Source: Bin5 sp965200685 (lineage in GTDB: Bacteria; Chloroflexota; Anaerolineae; Caldilineales; Caldilineaceae). From it: a stretch of 64,000 bases of DNA. A program made the position numbers and the translations under genes. The stretch covers positions 2,480,001-2,544,000 of the forward strand of contig OZ241379.1 of assembly GCA_965200685.1 (NCBI GenBank). The letters are read 5' to 3'. Below the pieces are notes generated by a model, which saw only the letters and a list, made by a program, of their open reading frames with translations, made no database searches and had not been told where the DNA came from. Shown one piece after another: positions 42,697 through 51,412 of the stretch (its first letter is position 1; each line of letters starts with the position of its first letter).

Positions 42697-43371
42697 TCAT
42701 CGTTTCTTGCGCTTCTTCCGTATCTTCTTACGCAGGGCTTCCGTATGTTCCTGAAACGCAGACTTACTCTGTGAGGGCGCGGCATGTCCGAGCGATTGTG
42801 GCGTGCCGGCCGCTTGTGTAGGACGTGCCAATGCTCCATGGGGCCGCTTTGCTGGCCGAGGTGATGGGCCGAACAGGGCCATCCATTCCGAGATCTCCCC
42901 ATCGGAGAGGGATACGTGGGCCTCTGTGCCTTTTTCCACTGGCGCGCTGGCCGGCCGCCGCGGGTGAGCCTGTAGGGGCTGGTTGCGCGCCTGCACGGCC
43001 GGGCTAAAATATGCCACAAATTCATCCGCACGCCAGGTGTCCACACCGTACAAGCTGGCTTCCCGACGCAAGGCCCGGTCATTTGTGACCACAGTCAGGC
43101 CTTGCACCGCATCCCTGATACGCCGCCGGATTAAACCGTCGGCATCCTGAGGATTGCGGGCAAAGATCACCTTTACGCCGCCGCCGCTCAACGCCTGAGA
43201 GGTGCCGCCGGTAATGCCATGATCGAAAATGACCGTTATCATCCCACGATAACTACTCTGCCACACCCGCAAACGACTCACAAGCAGGGCTTCGTCATGT
43301 TCATCCTGCAGGCTGATGTCTTCAAAGACACCTGCGCCGATTAGATTGTGGCCATCAATGAGCAATGGCAT
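42697..43371 (-). CDS. NYN/PIN-like (YacP-type) ribonuclease-domain protein
   Basis: 224 aa. It opens with LLIDGHNLIGAG, the signature of NYN/YacP domains, and has further acids in VIFDHGITGG, DADGLIRRRI and VVTNDRAL, which form the PIN-like metal site. A disordered Pro/Ala-rich segment follows, and the tail ends RKKIRKKRKKR, probably an RNA-binding extension. In Bacillus the YacP relative Rae1 is a ribosome-dependent endoribonuclease. ATG 43371 has AGGA upstream and begins exactly at the domain start. Confidence 0.8.
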   Translation of the reverse strand: MPLLIDGHNLIGAGVFEDISLQDEHDEALLVSRLRVWQSSYRGMITVIFDHGITGGTSQALSGGGVKVIFARNPQDADGLIRRRIRDAVQGLTVVTNDRALRREASLYGVDTWRADEFVAYFSPAVQARNQPLQAHPRRPASAPVEKGTEAHVSLSDGEISEWMALFGPSPRPAKRPHGALARPTQAAGTPQSLGHAAPSQSKSAFQEHTEALRKKIRKKRKKR

Positions 43372-43431
43372 AGACGGATTCCTGAATGGAGAAAGAACAT
43401 AGGAGAGCGGGATGTGAGGCGTAAGCACTCC

Positions 43432-44517
43432 TCACAGTTTCACTTTTTCCTCGCGCCAATGGATATCCGCTCTGTGTTGATTGCGCCGGCGCCAGGCCAA
43501 TCCAAACGGATAACCGGCCATCTTAGCCCCATCCCCCACCAGCCGAATCAGTGGCACGAGAAGGGCAGCACACAACCAAGCCCCGCTAGAAATTCCTTTG
43601 CCCAACAACCACAGCCGCTGCCAAGGCCGTACACAGTAGGCAATACCGCCCAAGAGCAACCCAAGCCAGCCTAGCCAGCGGGCACCCTGCCCCCACAGCC
43701 CATGGCCCACCAGCGCCGGGAGCAACAGCAGATATGTAGCATAGCGGATGGCATGACGCTTGCGCCACAGGTCTGCTTTGCCATCCCCTCTAGCATAGCG
43801 AAAATACTGCCGCCAATAGGCTATCAAAGAAGGGCGCGGGCGAAAGTAAGCGATTGCATCCGGGGCCCAGGCAAATACAAGGCCCTTTCCTGCACTCACA
43901 GATCGAATACGCAGATCGAATACCAGATCTTCGCAGTAGTCCAGCCATTCAGGATAGCCCCCGACCTGCTGCCACAGATCTTTGCGAAAGGCCACAGAGC
44001 GGCTGCTGGGCAGAAATTTCGCCGGGTCGATCTCCTCTGCCCGAGGTAGAACCGTTGCCGCCATCGCCATTTGAAATATCTCTTGGGCACTCTGTCTCAT
44101 GGCAAAATCAGTAGGCGTATCACATGCGAAACCTGGCACATCCGGCAAAAAGAAGCCGGCAACCGCGTTCACATCGGCCCCTACATAGCCCGCCTCTCCT
44201 TCAAACGGAGCCACAAGCCGCTCCAGCCAGTGGGCATCCAAGCGTACCCCCGCGTCAGTTGCCGCAACAATCGGCCCAGCGACCGCGGCAATGGCTGTGT
44301 TGCGCCCCTGACTGATGTTCGCGCCCGCGGTCGTAATGATCTGTAGACCCGATAATCTGTCGCTGTATGTCTGCAAAATAGCGACCGTCTCATCTTGGCT
44401 GCCGCCATCACAGATGACAACCTCATCCGGACGACGAGTTTGACGCATGAGAGAGTCCATCAACCTACGGATGCTTTCACCCTCATTATACACAGTGGCG
44501 ATCACTGAAACCCGCAT
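43432..44517 (-). CDS. Family 2 glycosyltransferase with C-terminal membrane helices
   Basis: 361 aa. The GT-A domain starts MRVSVIATVYNEGESIRRLM with CDGGSQDET, and a DAG substitute for the D-x-D metal motif is at VAATDAGVRL. SVAFRKDLW and a Q-x-x-R/W-like end (YWRQYFRYARGDGK) are present. Two or more hydrophobic helices (LLLLPALVGHGLWG; ALLVPLIRLVG) follow. It would add a sugar to a lipid-linked or surface glycan at the inner membrane face. It is 60 bp upstream of the NYN gene. Confidence 0.87.
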   Translation of the reverse strand: MRVSVIATVYNEGESIRRLMDSLMRQTRRPDEVVICDGGSQDETVAILQTYSDRLSGLQIITTAGANISQGRNTAIAAVAGPIVAATDAGVRLDAHWLERLVAPFEGEAGYVGADVNAVAGFFLPDVPGFACDTPTDFAMRQSAQEIFQMAMAATVLPRAEEIDPAKFLPSSRSVAFRKDLWQQVGGYPEWLDYCEDLVFDLRIRSVSAGKGLVFAWAPDAIAYFRPRPSLIAYWRQYFRYARGDGKADLWRKRHAIRYATYLLLLPALVGHGLWGQGARWLGWLGLLLGGIAYCVRPWQRLWLLGKGISSGAWLCAALLVPLIRLVGDGAKMAGYPFGLAWRRRNQHRADIHWREEKVKL

Positions 44518-44645
44518 TTGATTCCTTATCTGAAGCAGAGTTCAAGGATACAGGCTTATACACATTCCAATATCCTGCTATATTCCGATGAATCCTGCAA
44601 ATCTTGATCCGATTTTGGCCCCTTTTTCTCAGTGAGCGTAATCAA

Positions 44646-44684
44646 AAAAGGCTTCCGAAATTGTCAAAATTTCGGAAGCCTTTT
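44646..44684 (-). terminator. Rho-independent terminator after hpf
   Basis: A perfect 17-bp stem, AAAAGGCTTCCGAAATT with AATTTCGGAAGCCTTTT, has a 5-base loop. On the minus strand it ends in a run of T, so it fits termination of hpf; the plus strand also gives TTTT. Confidence 0.9.
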
Positions 44685-44705
44685 GGCGTTGAACTGACAG
44701 ATCGT

Positions 44706-45260
44706 TCAGACCATCTGTGGCTGCAGGAGACCGTAGTGCCCGTCACGGCGGCCATAAATCACGTTTAAGGCGTCTGTCTCCACATTATAAAAGACGAAAA
44801 AATCGTGGCCCAGCAACTCCATCTGTTCAATCGCCTCCTCCGGGTTCATCGGTTCGACGACAAATTGCTTGGTACGCACGATTTCAGCACTGCCTTCTGG
44901 CAGCACTGTGGCCGCTAGGTCGATAGCGGCCGCGGCCACCGCTGCATGTCTGCGCTTATTCTTAAACCGCCGCCCCTTAAAGCGTTCAATCTGACGATAC
45001 ATCTTGTCTACAATGGCGTCAATTGAGGCAAAGATATCTTCGGTCGATTCCTCTGCCCGCAGAATCTGTCCATTTGCCCAAATTGTTAGCTGTGCTGTGT
45101 AGCGGTCTGAGGCAGCCTGGGTGTCGCTGTAGACAAGTTCAACCTTTGCTTCTCGCGCCTGTGGCAGAAACTTCTCCAGCTTGCCGACCTTCTTTTCAAC
45201 GTACTCTTGAATCCAATCCGTAACTTCAATGTTACGGCCATGGACATTGAGGTTCATCAT
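44706..45260 (-). CDS. hpf: Long-form ribosome hibernation promoting factor
   Basis: 184 aa. The N-terminal RaiA/YfiA domain has LNVHGRNIEVTDWIQEYVEK and VDKMYRQIERFKGR. The C-terminal dimerisation domain has FVVEPMNPEEAIEQMELLGH and FFVFYNVETDALNVIYGRRD. Long-form HPF joins two 70S ribosomes into inactive 100S dimers in stationary phase. AAAGGAG seven bases before ATG 45260 sets the start. It is followed by a clear terminator. Confidence 0.95.
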   Translation of the reverse strand: MMNLNVHGRNIEVTDWIQEYVEKKVGKLEKFLPQAREAKVELVYSDTQAASDRYTAQLTIWANGQILRAEESTEDIFASIDAIVDKMYRQIERFKGRRFKNKRRHAAVAAAAIDLAATVLPEGSAEIVRTKQFVVEPMNPEEAIEQMELLGHDFFVFYNVETDALNVIYGRRDGHYGLLQPQMV

Positions 45261-45272
45261 TGAATCTCCTTT

Positions 45273-45368
45273 CTACACAAGAATATAGATAAAAACCACT
45301 ACTCCGCCTATCACGTACGCCAATGGCAAGAACCATGCGGTATTGAACAGGTGTACAGGCAGAGACAT
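45273..45368 (-). CDS. Possible 31-aa single-helix membrane protein upstream of hpf
   Basis: A short frame, MSLPVHLFNTAWF then a hydrophobic LPLAYVIGGVVVFIYILV, ends 12 bp before hpf. It could be one transmembrane helix. There is no evident ribosome site, so it may be chance; I list it because of the position and hydrophobic composition. Confidence 0.28.
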   Translation of the reverse strand: MSLPVHLFNTAWFLPLAYVIGGVVVFIYILV

Positions 45369-45507
45369 GGTATCATTCTACTGCCTACACTCTTCTGAAT
45401 CTATAATCCTGCTCTCAATCATCATGATCCATATACATTGTAAAATTGAGACGCGAATCTGTCAACATTGCCAAATACCGGTCGTCAGGGGCATGCAATG
45501 ATCGATG

Positions 45508-46311
45508 TTACATTTGCTCATGCCGATCTGGCCTAGCCAATGCTAGGCCAAAAACATCCCGCGCACCAGCCTGACGCAAAGCTACGGCGCAGGCAGTCAT
45601 GGTAGCACCGGTGGTGTAAACATCATCCACCAACAGGAGCGTCTTCTCCTGCACCTGCTCGGGCACAGCCTGAAATGCTCTCTTCACATTTTCGCTGCGG
45701 TCCTGCGCGGACAGCCCCACCTGGGAACGAGTCCCTTTGACACGGACAAGCACCTCATCCAAAATCGGGACAGCCACGCTGCCGGCGAAGCTGTCAGCCA
45801 GCAACCATGCCTGATTGTAGCCTCTCTCGCTCATTCTTTCCGCATGTAAAGGGACCGGCACTATCCCATCCACCCCATCCATGATTGCAGGCCAAGGGGC
45901 CTCCTCCAGTACCACTGCATGTAGGTAACGAGCTAGGTTCTGGGCCAGTTCCACCCGGCCCTCATATTTGAGCGCGTGGATGGCCAGGCGCATTGGGCCG
46001 CTATGCAGTGTCGCCGCCCGTACCACGCGCAACGGATGTGCAACAACTCGACAACGCCTACATATCTGCCCGTGTTCAGCTATATCTACTCCCAGTGGAG
46101 AGCCGCAATACTGGCAGACCGGCTGTGGGACCGGACGCACATCCTGGGCGCATGCATGACAGAACCAGTGCCCGGGCCGTTGGCAAGCAACACAATGGGG
46201 TGGAAAGAGCAGATCGAGCAGATAGGAGCCGAGGTGTTGAAGAACTGCAGTGGCCTGTAGCCTGTGATGACCTAACACCTGTTTCCTATGGTTTGAGGTT
46301 TCACTGGTCAC
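45508..46311 (-). CDS. comF: ComF-family amidophosphoribosyltransferase-like protein
   Basis: 267 aa. N-terminal zinc-binding clusters CVACQRPGHWFCHAC and CQYCG...CRRC precede a phosphoribosyltransferase domain with the PRPP loop LLVDDVYTTGATMTAC. ComF/ComFC proteins are needed for uptake of single-stranded DNA during competence. The only in-frame starts, ATG 46311 or GTG 46278, lie inside a dispersed repeat, so the first about 22 residues (TSETSNHRKQVLGHHRLQA) are repeat-encoded. It begins 3 bp after the stop of the Flp-like pilin gene. Confidence 0.88.
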   Translation of the reverse strand: MTSETSNHRKQVLGHHRLQATAVLQHLGSYLLDLLFPPHCVACQRPGHWFCHACAQDVRPVPQPVCQYCGSPLGVDIAEHGQICRRCRVVAHPLRVVRAATLHSGPMRLAIHALKYEGRVELAQNLARYLHAVVLEEAPWPAIMDGVDGIVPVPLHAERMSERGYNQAWLLADSFAGSVAVPILDEVLVRVKGTRSQVGLSAQDRSENVKRAFQAVPEQVQEKTLLLVDDVYTTGATMTACAVALRQAGARDVFGLALARPDRHEQM

Positions 46312-46317
46312 AGACTA
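46242..46317. repeat. Dispersed repeat copy, expanded, at the comF start
   Basis: GAACTGCAGTGGCCTGTAGCC ... GTTTCACTGGTCACAGAC: both arms of the 6071-6103 copy, with extra CCTGT-type units between. It overlaps the comF start and the pilin stop. Confidence 0.65.
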
Positions 46318-46485
46318 AGAGCCCACGGGGAACCAACGCTGGAGTGCATCGTTGATGAACGTGCGTAGATCATCGCCTAGAATCAGTAGAATTGACAAAA
46401 AAACAATGGACACGAGGATCAGCATCAGCATGTATTCAACGAAACTTTGGCCGCCGCGCCCCGAAGATGAGCGAAAATTGGACAT
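46315..46485 (-). CDS. Flp/Tad-type pilin-like small protein
   Basis: 56 aa. A basic leader ending in GRGG precedes QSFVEYMLMLILVSIVFLS, the G|xxxxEY processing motif and hydrophobic helix of Flp-type prepilins, followed by a short tail LILGDDLRTFINDALQRWF. AGGTGAG nine bases before ATG 46485 supports translation. It is directly upstream of comF, so a link between a pilus-like fibre and DNA uptake is possible. No Tad assembly genes are in the window. Confidence 0.75.
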   Translation of the reverse strand: MSNFRSSSGRGGQSFVEYMLMLILVSIVFLSILLILGDDLRTFINDALQRWFPVGS

Positions 46486-46772
46486 AAAGACAACTCACCT
46501 ACCTATATAAAAAACTGAGCAAGGAAACTCTATGCCGATTATATCACAGGTTCTCCGGTTATCTACTTGTTCTCAAAGCGAAAAGAGCTTTTCTTTACCG
46601 AACAGCATTCTAGCGTAGACAATGCCAGCACCGACACCACTAGAGCAAGAAGGCCGCTATCCCAATTATGTCGCAATCACAATTGTTACGATAAACTGGT
46701 TAAGTGCTATTATACTGTAGAGACGAAACGCAGAGTACGACAACACCGGTGGTGCATGACACGTAGAGAGCA

Positions 46773-47528
46773 ATGACTCTCTACGAATCACTGCAGTATA
46801 GTACAGACAGACTGGGGAAAAGAGTGAACACAAAAACAGCCCTGTTAAAAATGCAGGAAATCGATTCAATGTACAACAAAGTACGGCGACGCTTGCTCAA
46901 CCTGCAGCAGGCGACGCAAGATTCGGATGAATTGGCCAGCACACGCGAGCAAGTCGATTCGCTCCAGCAAGAACTGCACACTGTCCAGGCCGAGCAAAAG
47001 GACATGGAGATGGAGTCCCGTTCCCTCACAGAAAAAATACGGACATCGGAAAAGGAGTTAATGAGCGGAAAGGTACGCAATCCAAAGGAGCTGACAGCGA
47101 TGGAGGCCAACATCATTGAGATGAAAAGCCGGCGGACGACGCTGGAAGACAGAAGCGTGGACCATCTAGTGCTGTCCGACAATTTGCAAGACAGCTTGGA
47201 AGAGAAACGGGCAGCCCTTGCAAAACTCGAACAGGCTTGGACTGAACGGAAGACTGCCCTAGAGACAGAGGTTGTCCAGCGCAAAAAGGAGTATCTCTAT
47301 CTCAAAAAGGCGCGGGAACAGGTGGCTGGCATGCTTTCCAGCGACAATCTGGAACTTTACGAATATCTACGAAAACGTAAAAATGGCGTGGCTATCGCCC
47401 GGCTGGAAGATGAGATGTGCGGCTCCTGCCATACACAGGTCGCCACCGGCATTCTCAATAAGGTGCGCTATTGGGACGAACTACTCTTCTGTCCCTCATG
47501 TGGCCGCATTTTGTTGACGGCAGAATAA
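46773..47528 (+). CDS. Coiled-coil protein with C4 zinc ribbon (CT398-like)
   Basis: 251 aa. A long helical hairpin from about residue 20 to 200 (rich in E, Q, K, with RNPKELTAMEANI at the bend) is followed by a zinc ribbon with MCGSCHTQVA and FCPSCGRIL. This build matches the zf-RING_7/CT398 family, conserved but poorly understood proteins often near RNase H or Nif3 genes. The start may be ATG 46773 or a GTG at 46824 preceded by GGGGAAAAGA. Confidence 0.82.
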   Translation: MTLYESLQYSTDRLGKRVNTKTALLKMQEIDSMYNKVRRRLLNLQQATQDSDELASTREQVDSLQQELHTVQAEQKDMEMESRSLTEKIRTSEKELMSGKVRNPKELTAMEANIIEMKSRRTTLEDRSVDHLVLSDNLQDSLEEKRAALAKLEQAWTERKTALETEVVQRKKEYLYLKKAREQVAGMLSSDNLELYEYLRKRKNGVAIARLEDEMCGSCHTQVATGILNKVRYWDELLFCPSCGRILLTAE

Positions 47529-47552
47529 CCAGCTTTCACTAGGAGACGCCCC

Positions 47553-48317
47553 ATGACAAAACGGATCCTCGTCACCGGCATGAGCGGGCTGATCGGTGGT
47601 GTGGTGCGGAAACAACTGGAAGGCAACTATGAATTGACCGCACTCAACCGCAGCGACGTACCTGGCATCCCCACGGTCCAGGCCGACATTGCCGACTTTG
47701 AGACTATCCGGCCCGCATTTGACGGCCAGCATACGGTCATTCACCTGGCCGCCAATGCCCGTGGCAGCTCCCCCTGGGAAAAAGTGCGGGACCCCAATTT
47801 GATCGGCACGTACAACATCTTTGAAGCGGCCCGGCAGGCAGACGTGCAACGGGTGATCTACGCCAGTAGCGGCGCGACGATCGCGGGCTGGGAACAGGAC
47901 CAGCCTTATCGCGCCCTGGTCAGCGGCGATTACCACAGTGTGCCGGCCCAATGGCCGCTGATCACGCACGAGACCCCGACCCGCCCAAGCGGTATCTATG
48001 GCGCGACAAAAGTATGGGGCGAAGCTTTGGCCCGACACTACACCGACACATCCGACCTGTCGATCCTCTGCTTACGCATCGGCTTCGTCAATGCCATCAA
48101 CCGCCCGACAGAAGCCCGCCACTTTTCCGTCTGGTGCAGCCAACGGGACATCGCGCAGATGGTGGAACGCTGCATTGAAGCGGCACCCTCCATGAAATAT
48201 GATATCTTCTTCGCTCTCTCTAACAACAAATGGAGCTACCGGGACATCTCTCATGCCAGAAACATCGTTGGTTTTGAGCCACTAGATGAGGCGGAAGCCT
48301 ATCGCCAACACCCATGA
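47553..48317 (+). CDS. NAD-dependent epimerase/dehydrogenase, uronate-dehydrogenase-like
   Basis: 254-aa extended SDR. The NAD-binding motif is VTGMSGLIGG and the catalytic Y-x-x-x-K is in SGIYGATKVWGE, with IYASSGAT before it. The lack of a long C-terminal half and the segment CLRIGFVNAINRPTEAR resemble uronate dehydrogenases, which oxidise uronic acids to aldaro-lactones. AGGAGA precedes ATG 47553. The lactonase and enolase-superfamily genes 3-5 kb downstream would fit the same route. Confidence 0.8.
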   Translation: MTKRILVTGMSGLIGGVVRKQLEGNYELTALNRSDVPGIPTVQADIADFETIRPAFDGQHTVIHLAANARGSSPWEKVRDPNLIGTYNIFEAARQADVQRVIYASSGATIAGWEQDQPYRALVSGDYHSVPAQWPLITHETPTRPSGIYGATKVWGEALARHYTDTSDLSILCLRIGFVNAINRPTEARHFSVWCSQRDIAQMVERCIEAAPSMKYDIFFALSNNKWSYRDISHARNIVGFEPLDEAEAYRQHP

Positions 48318-48358
48318 CGCGTAGCGAATGACGACTCCACGAAGCACGGAGGCATACA

Positions 48359-49180
48359 ATGGACCCACACACCGAACACCGCTACAACCGCCTGACCTGG
48401 GCGGAGATGAACGAAGCCATCGCCGCGCAGAAAGTTGTGCTACTGCCCACCGGCTCCACTGAACAGCACGGCCGTCATCTGCCTCTGGATGTCGATGTCT
48501 TTTTGTGTGAATCGATCTGTCTCGAGGCGGGTCGCCGTGCGCCGGACAAAATTCTGGTGCTGCCACCTATCGCCTATGGCCTGAACCTACATCACATTGA
48601 TTTTCCCGGCACAATTCACATTGAGCCGGATATCTTCATCGCTTTCTGCTTGAACGTCACCAAAAGCGTCGCCTATCATGGCTTTGAAAAAATTCTGCTG
48701 GTCAATGGCCATGGCTCCAACACACCATTGATCGATCTCGTGGCCCGCAAGACCGTTCTAGAGACCAACTCCCTCTGTGGGGCACTGGGTTACTTTGCCC
48801 TAGCCATGGACGTTTTCAATCAGATCAAGGAGACGGAAGTGATGGCCCACGCGGACGAGTTTGAGACTTCGCTGTACCTGCACCTGGCCCCGGAGCGAGT
48901 ACAAATGGACAAAGCTGCCGAGGACGACGATGTACGCGGCCAATTCGTCAGTTCCGACAGTGTCTATTCAAATCCGGTGCGCTTCAATGACTACTGGAGC
49001 CGCTGGACCCAATTGGGGGTCCATGGAGATCCGACAAAGGCCACAGCGGAAAAGGGGAAGGCCATCTTTGAGGCCGCTGTCACAGGGCTGACCGCTGTCG
49101 TTGAAGAATGGCAGCAGTGGCCGCTTGCCGAGCGGGCCGCCCAGCACACAGGGCCCGTACAGAGACATATACGCTGGTAA
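48359..49180 (+). CDS. Creatininase family amidohydrolase
   Basis: 273 aa. Metal-binding signatures of the creatininase family are present: LPTGSTEQHGRHLPLDVDV, HHIDFPGTI, VNGHGSNTPL and HADEFETSLYL. The family hydrolyses cyclic or linear amides using two divalent metals; members include creatinine, formamide and peptide-precursor hydrolases, so the substrate is open. GGAGG precedes ATG 48359, 41 bp after the epimerase gene, suggesting an operon. Confidence 0.88.
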   Translation: MDPHTEHRYNRLTWAEMNEAIAAQKVVLLPTGSTEQHGRHLPLDVDVFLCESICLEAGRRAPDKILVLPPIAYGLNLHHIDFPGTIHIEPDIFIAFCLNVTKSVAYHGFEKILLVNGHGSNTPLIDLVARKTVLETNSLCGALGYFALAMDVFNQIKETEVMAHADEFETSLYLHLAPERVQMDKAAEDDDVRGQFVSSDSVYSNPVRFNDYWSRWTQLGVHGDPTKATAEKGKAIFEAAVTGLTAVVEEWQQWPLAERAAQHTGPVQRHIRW

Positions 49181-49191
49181 GGCGCACCTAT

Positions 49192-49215
49192 TCTGCAGTG
49201 GCCGGTCACTGGTGT
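49192..49215. repeat. Dispersed repeat copy at the dehydrogenase 3' end
   Basis: TCTGCAGTGGCCGGTCACTGGTG lies between convergent genes; the hydroxyacid dehydrogenase stop (49206-49208) is inside it. Confidence 0.5.
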
Positions 49216-50177
49216 TCGCCTTCCATCCGTCCCGGCCATGCTTCTGGGTTTGCAATCCACAGGGGGCGTTTCCCCTTCAAGACCTGCACGATGTTGTCCA
49301 CCGTTCCCGTCAGCATGGCGGTCAGGCTCGTTTCCGTGCTGGAGGCGATGTGGGGGGAGAGGACGACATTTTTCATTTTCAACAGTGGATTGTTAGGCTC
49401 TGGTGGCTCCGGGTCAAAAACATCCAGGCCAGCCCCGGCCAGATGGCCTTCTTGCAGCACTTTGATCAGCGCGGCCTCATCCACCACCGGCCCGCGGGAG
49501 GCGTTGATCAGATAGCTGCCGGGCTTCATCAGGCGCAAACGACGTTCGCAGGCCAAGCGGCGGGTAGAGGGCAGGAGCGGCGTATGCAGCGTGACGAACG
49601 TATTCGCGGAAAAGATGGCATCCAGATCAGTGGTCATGGAAACGCCTTGCGGCAAATCCGGCCTTTCTGGCAGAAAGGGATCGTAGACAGTCACTTTCAT
49701 TTTGATGCCCAATGCACAGATCTCCGCCACCCGACGGCCGATGCGTCCATAGCCGACAACGCCTAGGGTATTGTCCAGCAGTTCTGTGCCCCGCATATCC
49801 TCCCGCTTGATGCTTGTATCACCGCGCATCTGCATATCTCCGACCATCACCCGTTTGGCGACAGCCATCAGTAGGGCGACTGCATGCTCTGCGGTGGATT
49901 CTGTCGGCGCGTCCGGCGTGTTACAGACGAGAATGCCCCGCGCTGTGGCCGCGTCCACGTCGATATTGTCCACACCAATGCCGGGCTTGGCAATCTGTTT
50001 CAGGTTTGGCCCGACCCGGTCCATAAATTCGCCATCATAATAGCGACGGACACCGACGACCACATCCGCACCAAGCAGTTTGTCCATATCGCCATCGCTG
50101 ACCACCTCCGCCAGCGCAGTGAGCCGCGCCCGTTGTTCCTCCGGCAACTGCCATTCTATCCACACTTTTTTGCTCAT
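49206..50177 (-). CDS. D-isomer-specific 2-hydroxyacid dehydrogenase
   Basis: 323-aa NAD-dependent dehydrogenase of the SerA/glyoxylate-reductase superfamily. The Rossmann motif is LGVVGYGRIGRRVAEIC. The catalytic Arg is in INASRGPVVDEAAL, the Glu in VFDPEPPEPN and the His in LSPHIASSTE. There is no ACT domain, so it is unlikely to be the biosynthetic phosphoglycerate dehydrogenase. GAGGGA precedes ATG 50177. It is convergent with the creatininase gene. Confidence 0.88.
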   Translation of the reverse strand: MSKKVWIEWQLPEEQRARLTALAEVVSDGDMDKLLGADVVVGVRRYYDGEFMDRVGPNLKQIAKPGIGVDNIDVDAATARGILVCNTPDAPTESTAEHAVALLMAVAKRVMVGDMQMRGDTSIKREDMRGTELLDNTLGVVGYGRIGRRVAEICALGIKMKVTVYDPFLPERPDLPQGVSMTTDLDAIFSANTFVTLHTPLLPSTRRLACERRLRLMKPGSYLINASRGPVVDEAALIKVLQEGHLAGAGLDVFDPEPPEPNNPLLKMKNVVLSPHIASSTETSLTAMLTGTVDNIVQVLKGKRPLWIANPEAWPGRMEGEHQ

Positions 50178-50360
50178 CTCGATCCCTCAGTTTTTCCTCA
50201 TTTGTGTACTGCAGGCTGGTCGTTATACGATAAAGCGACACACTGCAATGGTATTCTTCACCCTCACATTGTATACTTACCGAACAATGATTCACGAATA
50301 ACAGGCGAGTGGAGAGCAGTTCCTCTCCATGAACCCCTGCAGTTCTTACAGGAGCAACTT

Positions 50361-51356
50361 ATGCCTACTCGCGTTTACATCTCTGCTGCGGGTGATAATC
50401 TGATCCATATTTTTGAAATCAATCAAGCTGGCAGGATGACCCCACGAATAGATGTGCCCGTGGCCGGCGGACCTAGCGCGCTGACGTCCTCAAGCGACGG
50501 GCAGGTTCTGTACTGCTCCTTGCGGACAAGCTGCGAGCTGGCGTCCTTTCGCTATAAAAGCGATGGCGGTCTTCAACTGCTCGGCAAGCAGACCCTTGAC
50601 GCCAATAGCTGCTATATTGCCCCGGACAAGACAGGCCGTTTCCTGTTGGCGGCCTACTACCACGTGGGAAAGGTAACTGTCCACCAACTTGCGGCGGACG
50701 GGAACGTTGGCGAACTGGTATGTACTGTAGCGACTGCAGCCCATGCCCACTGCATCAAAACGGACAGCTCGAACCGCTACGCGTTCGTGCCCCACACCGT
50801 CGAACCCAATCGCATCTTTCAATTCCTGTTTGACGAGCAGAGCGGCCAATTGACACCCAACCCGATTGCGCCACAGGTCATCGCGGGCCCAGGGGATGGA
50901 CCCCGCCATTTCGTCTTTTCCCTGGATGAGCAGTTCGTCTACACCTCCAATGAGGACGGGTCCAGCGTCACCGCCTATGGCTTTGACAAGCGCAGCGGCA
51001 CCCTCAGTGCCTTGCAAACCCTCTCGACTCTTCCGCCAGAATTCAGCGCTGAAAACACATGCGCGCAGATCCATCTACACCCCTCCGGGCGCGCCCTGTA
51101 TGTCTCAAATCGAGGCCATGACAGCATCGCCATCTTCGCAGTGGACACCAATAGCGGCCTACTCACCTCACTAGGGCAGGAAAAAACCGAGCCGGTGCCT
51201 CGGGTCTTCAACATTGACCCAAGCGGACAGTTCCTGCTGGCCGCCGGCCAGGAATCCGGCACAGTGGCCTCCTATGCTATCGCTGCTAGCGGCACACTCT
51301 CGCCTCTGGATATATACCAAGTTGGGGAGCGGCCCATGTGGGTACAGTTCCGATAA
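50361..51356 (+). CDS. Seven-bladed propeller lactonase (6-phosphogluconolactonase, YbhE type)
   Basis: 331 aa, seven repeated blades, with family segments GPGDGPRHFVFSLDEQFVY, SNEDGSSVTAY, LHPSGRALYVSNRGHDSIAI and the C-terminal ERPMWVQF. These enzymes open 6-phosphogluconolactone or related sugar lactones. The start is ATG 50361 behind ACAGGAG; the open frame extends upstream but shows no family sequence there. It is consistent with lactone opening after the uronate-dehydrogenase-like enzyme. Confidence 0.9.
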   Translation: MPTRVYISAAGDNLIHIFEINQAGRMTPRIDVPVAGGPSALTSSSDGQVLYCSLRTSCELASFRYKSDGGLQLLGKQTLDANSCYIAPDKTGRFLLAAYYHVGKVTVHQLAADGNVGELVCTVATAAHAHCIKTDSSNRYAFVPHTVEPNRIFQFLFDEQSGQLTPNPIAPQVIAGPGDGPRHFVFSLDEQFVYTSNEDGSSVTAYGFDKRSGTLSALQTLSTLPPEFSAENTCAQIHLHPSGRALYVSNRGHDSIAIFAVDTNSGLLTSLGQEKTEPVPRVFNIDPSGQFLLAAGQESGTVASYAIAASGTLSPLDIYQVGERPMWVQFR

Positions 51357-51412
51357 CACCAGTGGCTCGGTGATTTGTGGAGAGGAACATCACCGCCCAC
51401 AGGCTATGGCAA

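Noticed and set aside
49884..50360. Extension of the lactonase upstream of 50361
   Set aside because: The open frame runs into the hydroxyacid dehydrogenase gene on the other strand, and the family N-terminus with a good ribosome site is at 50361.
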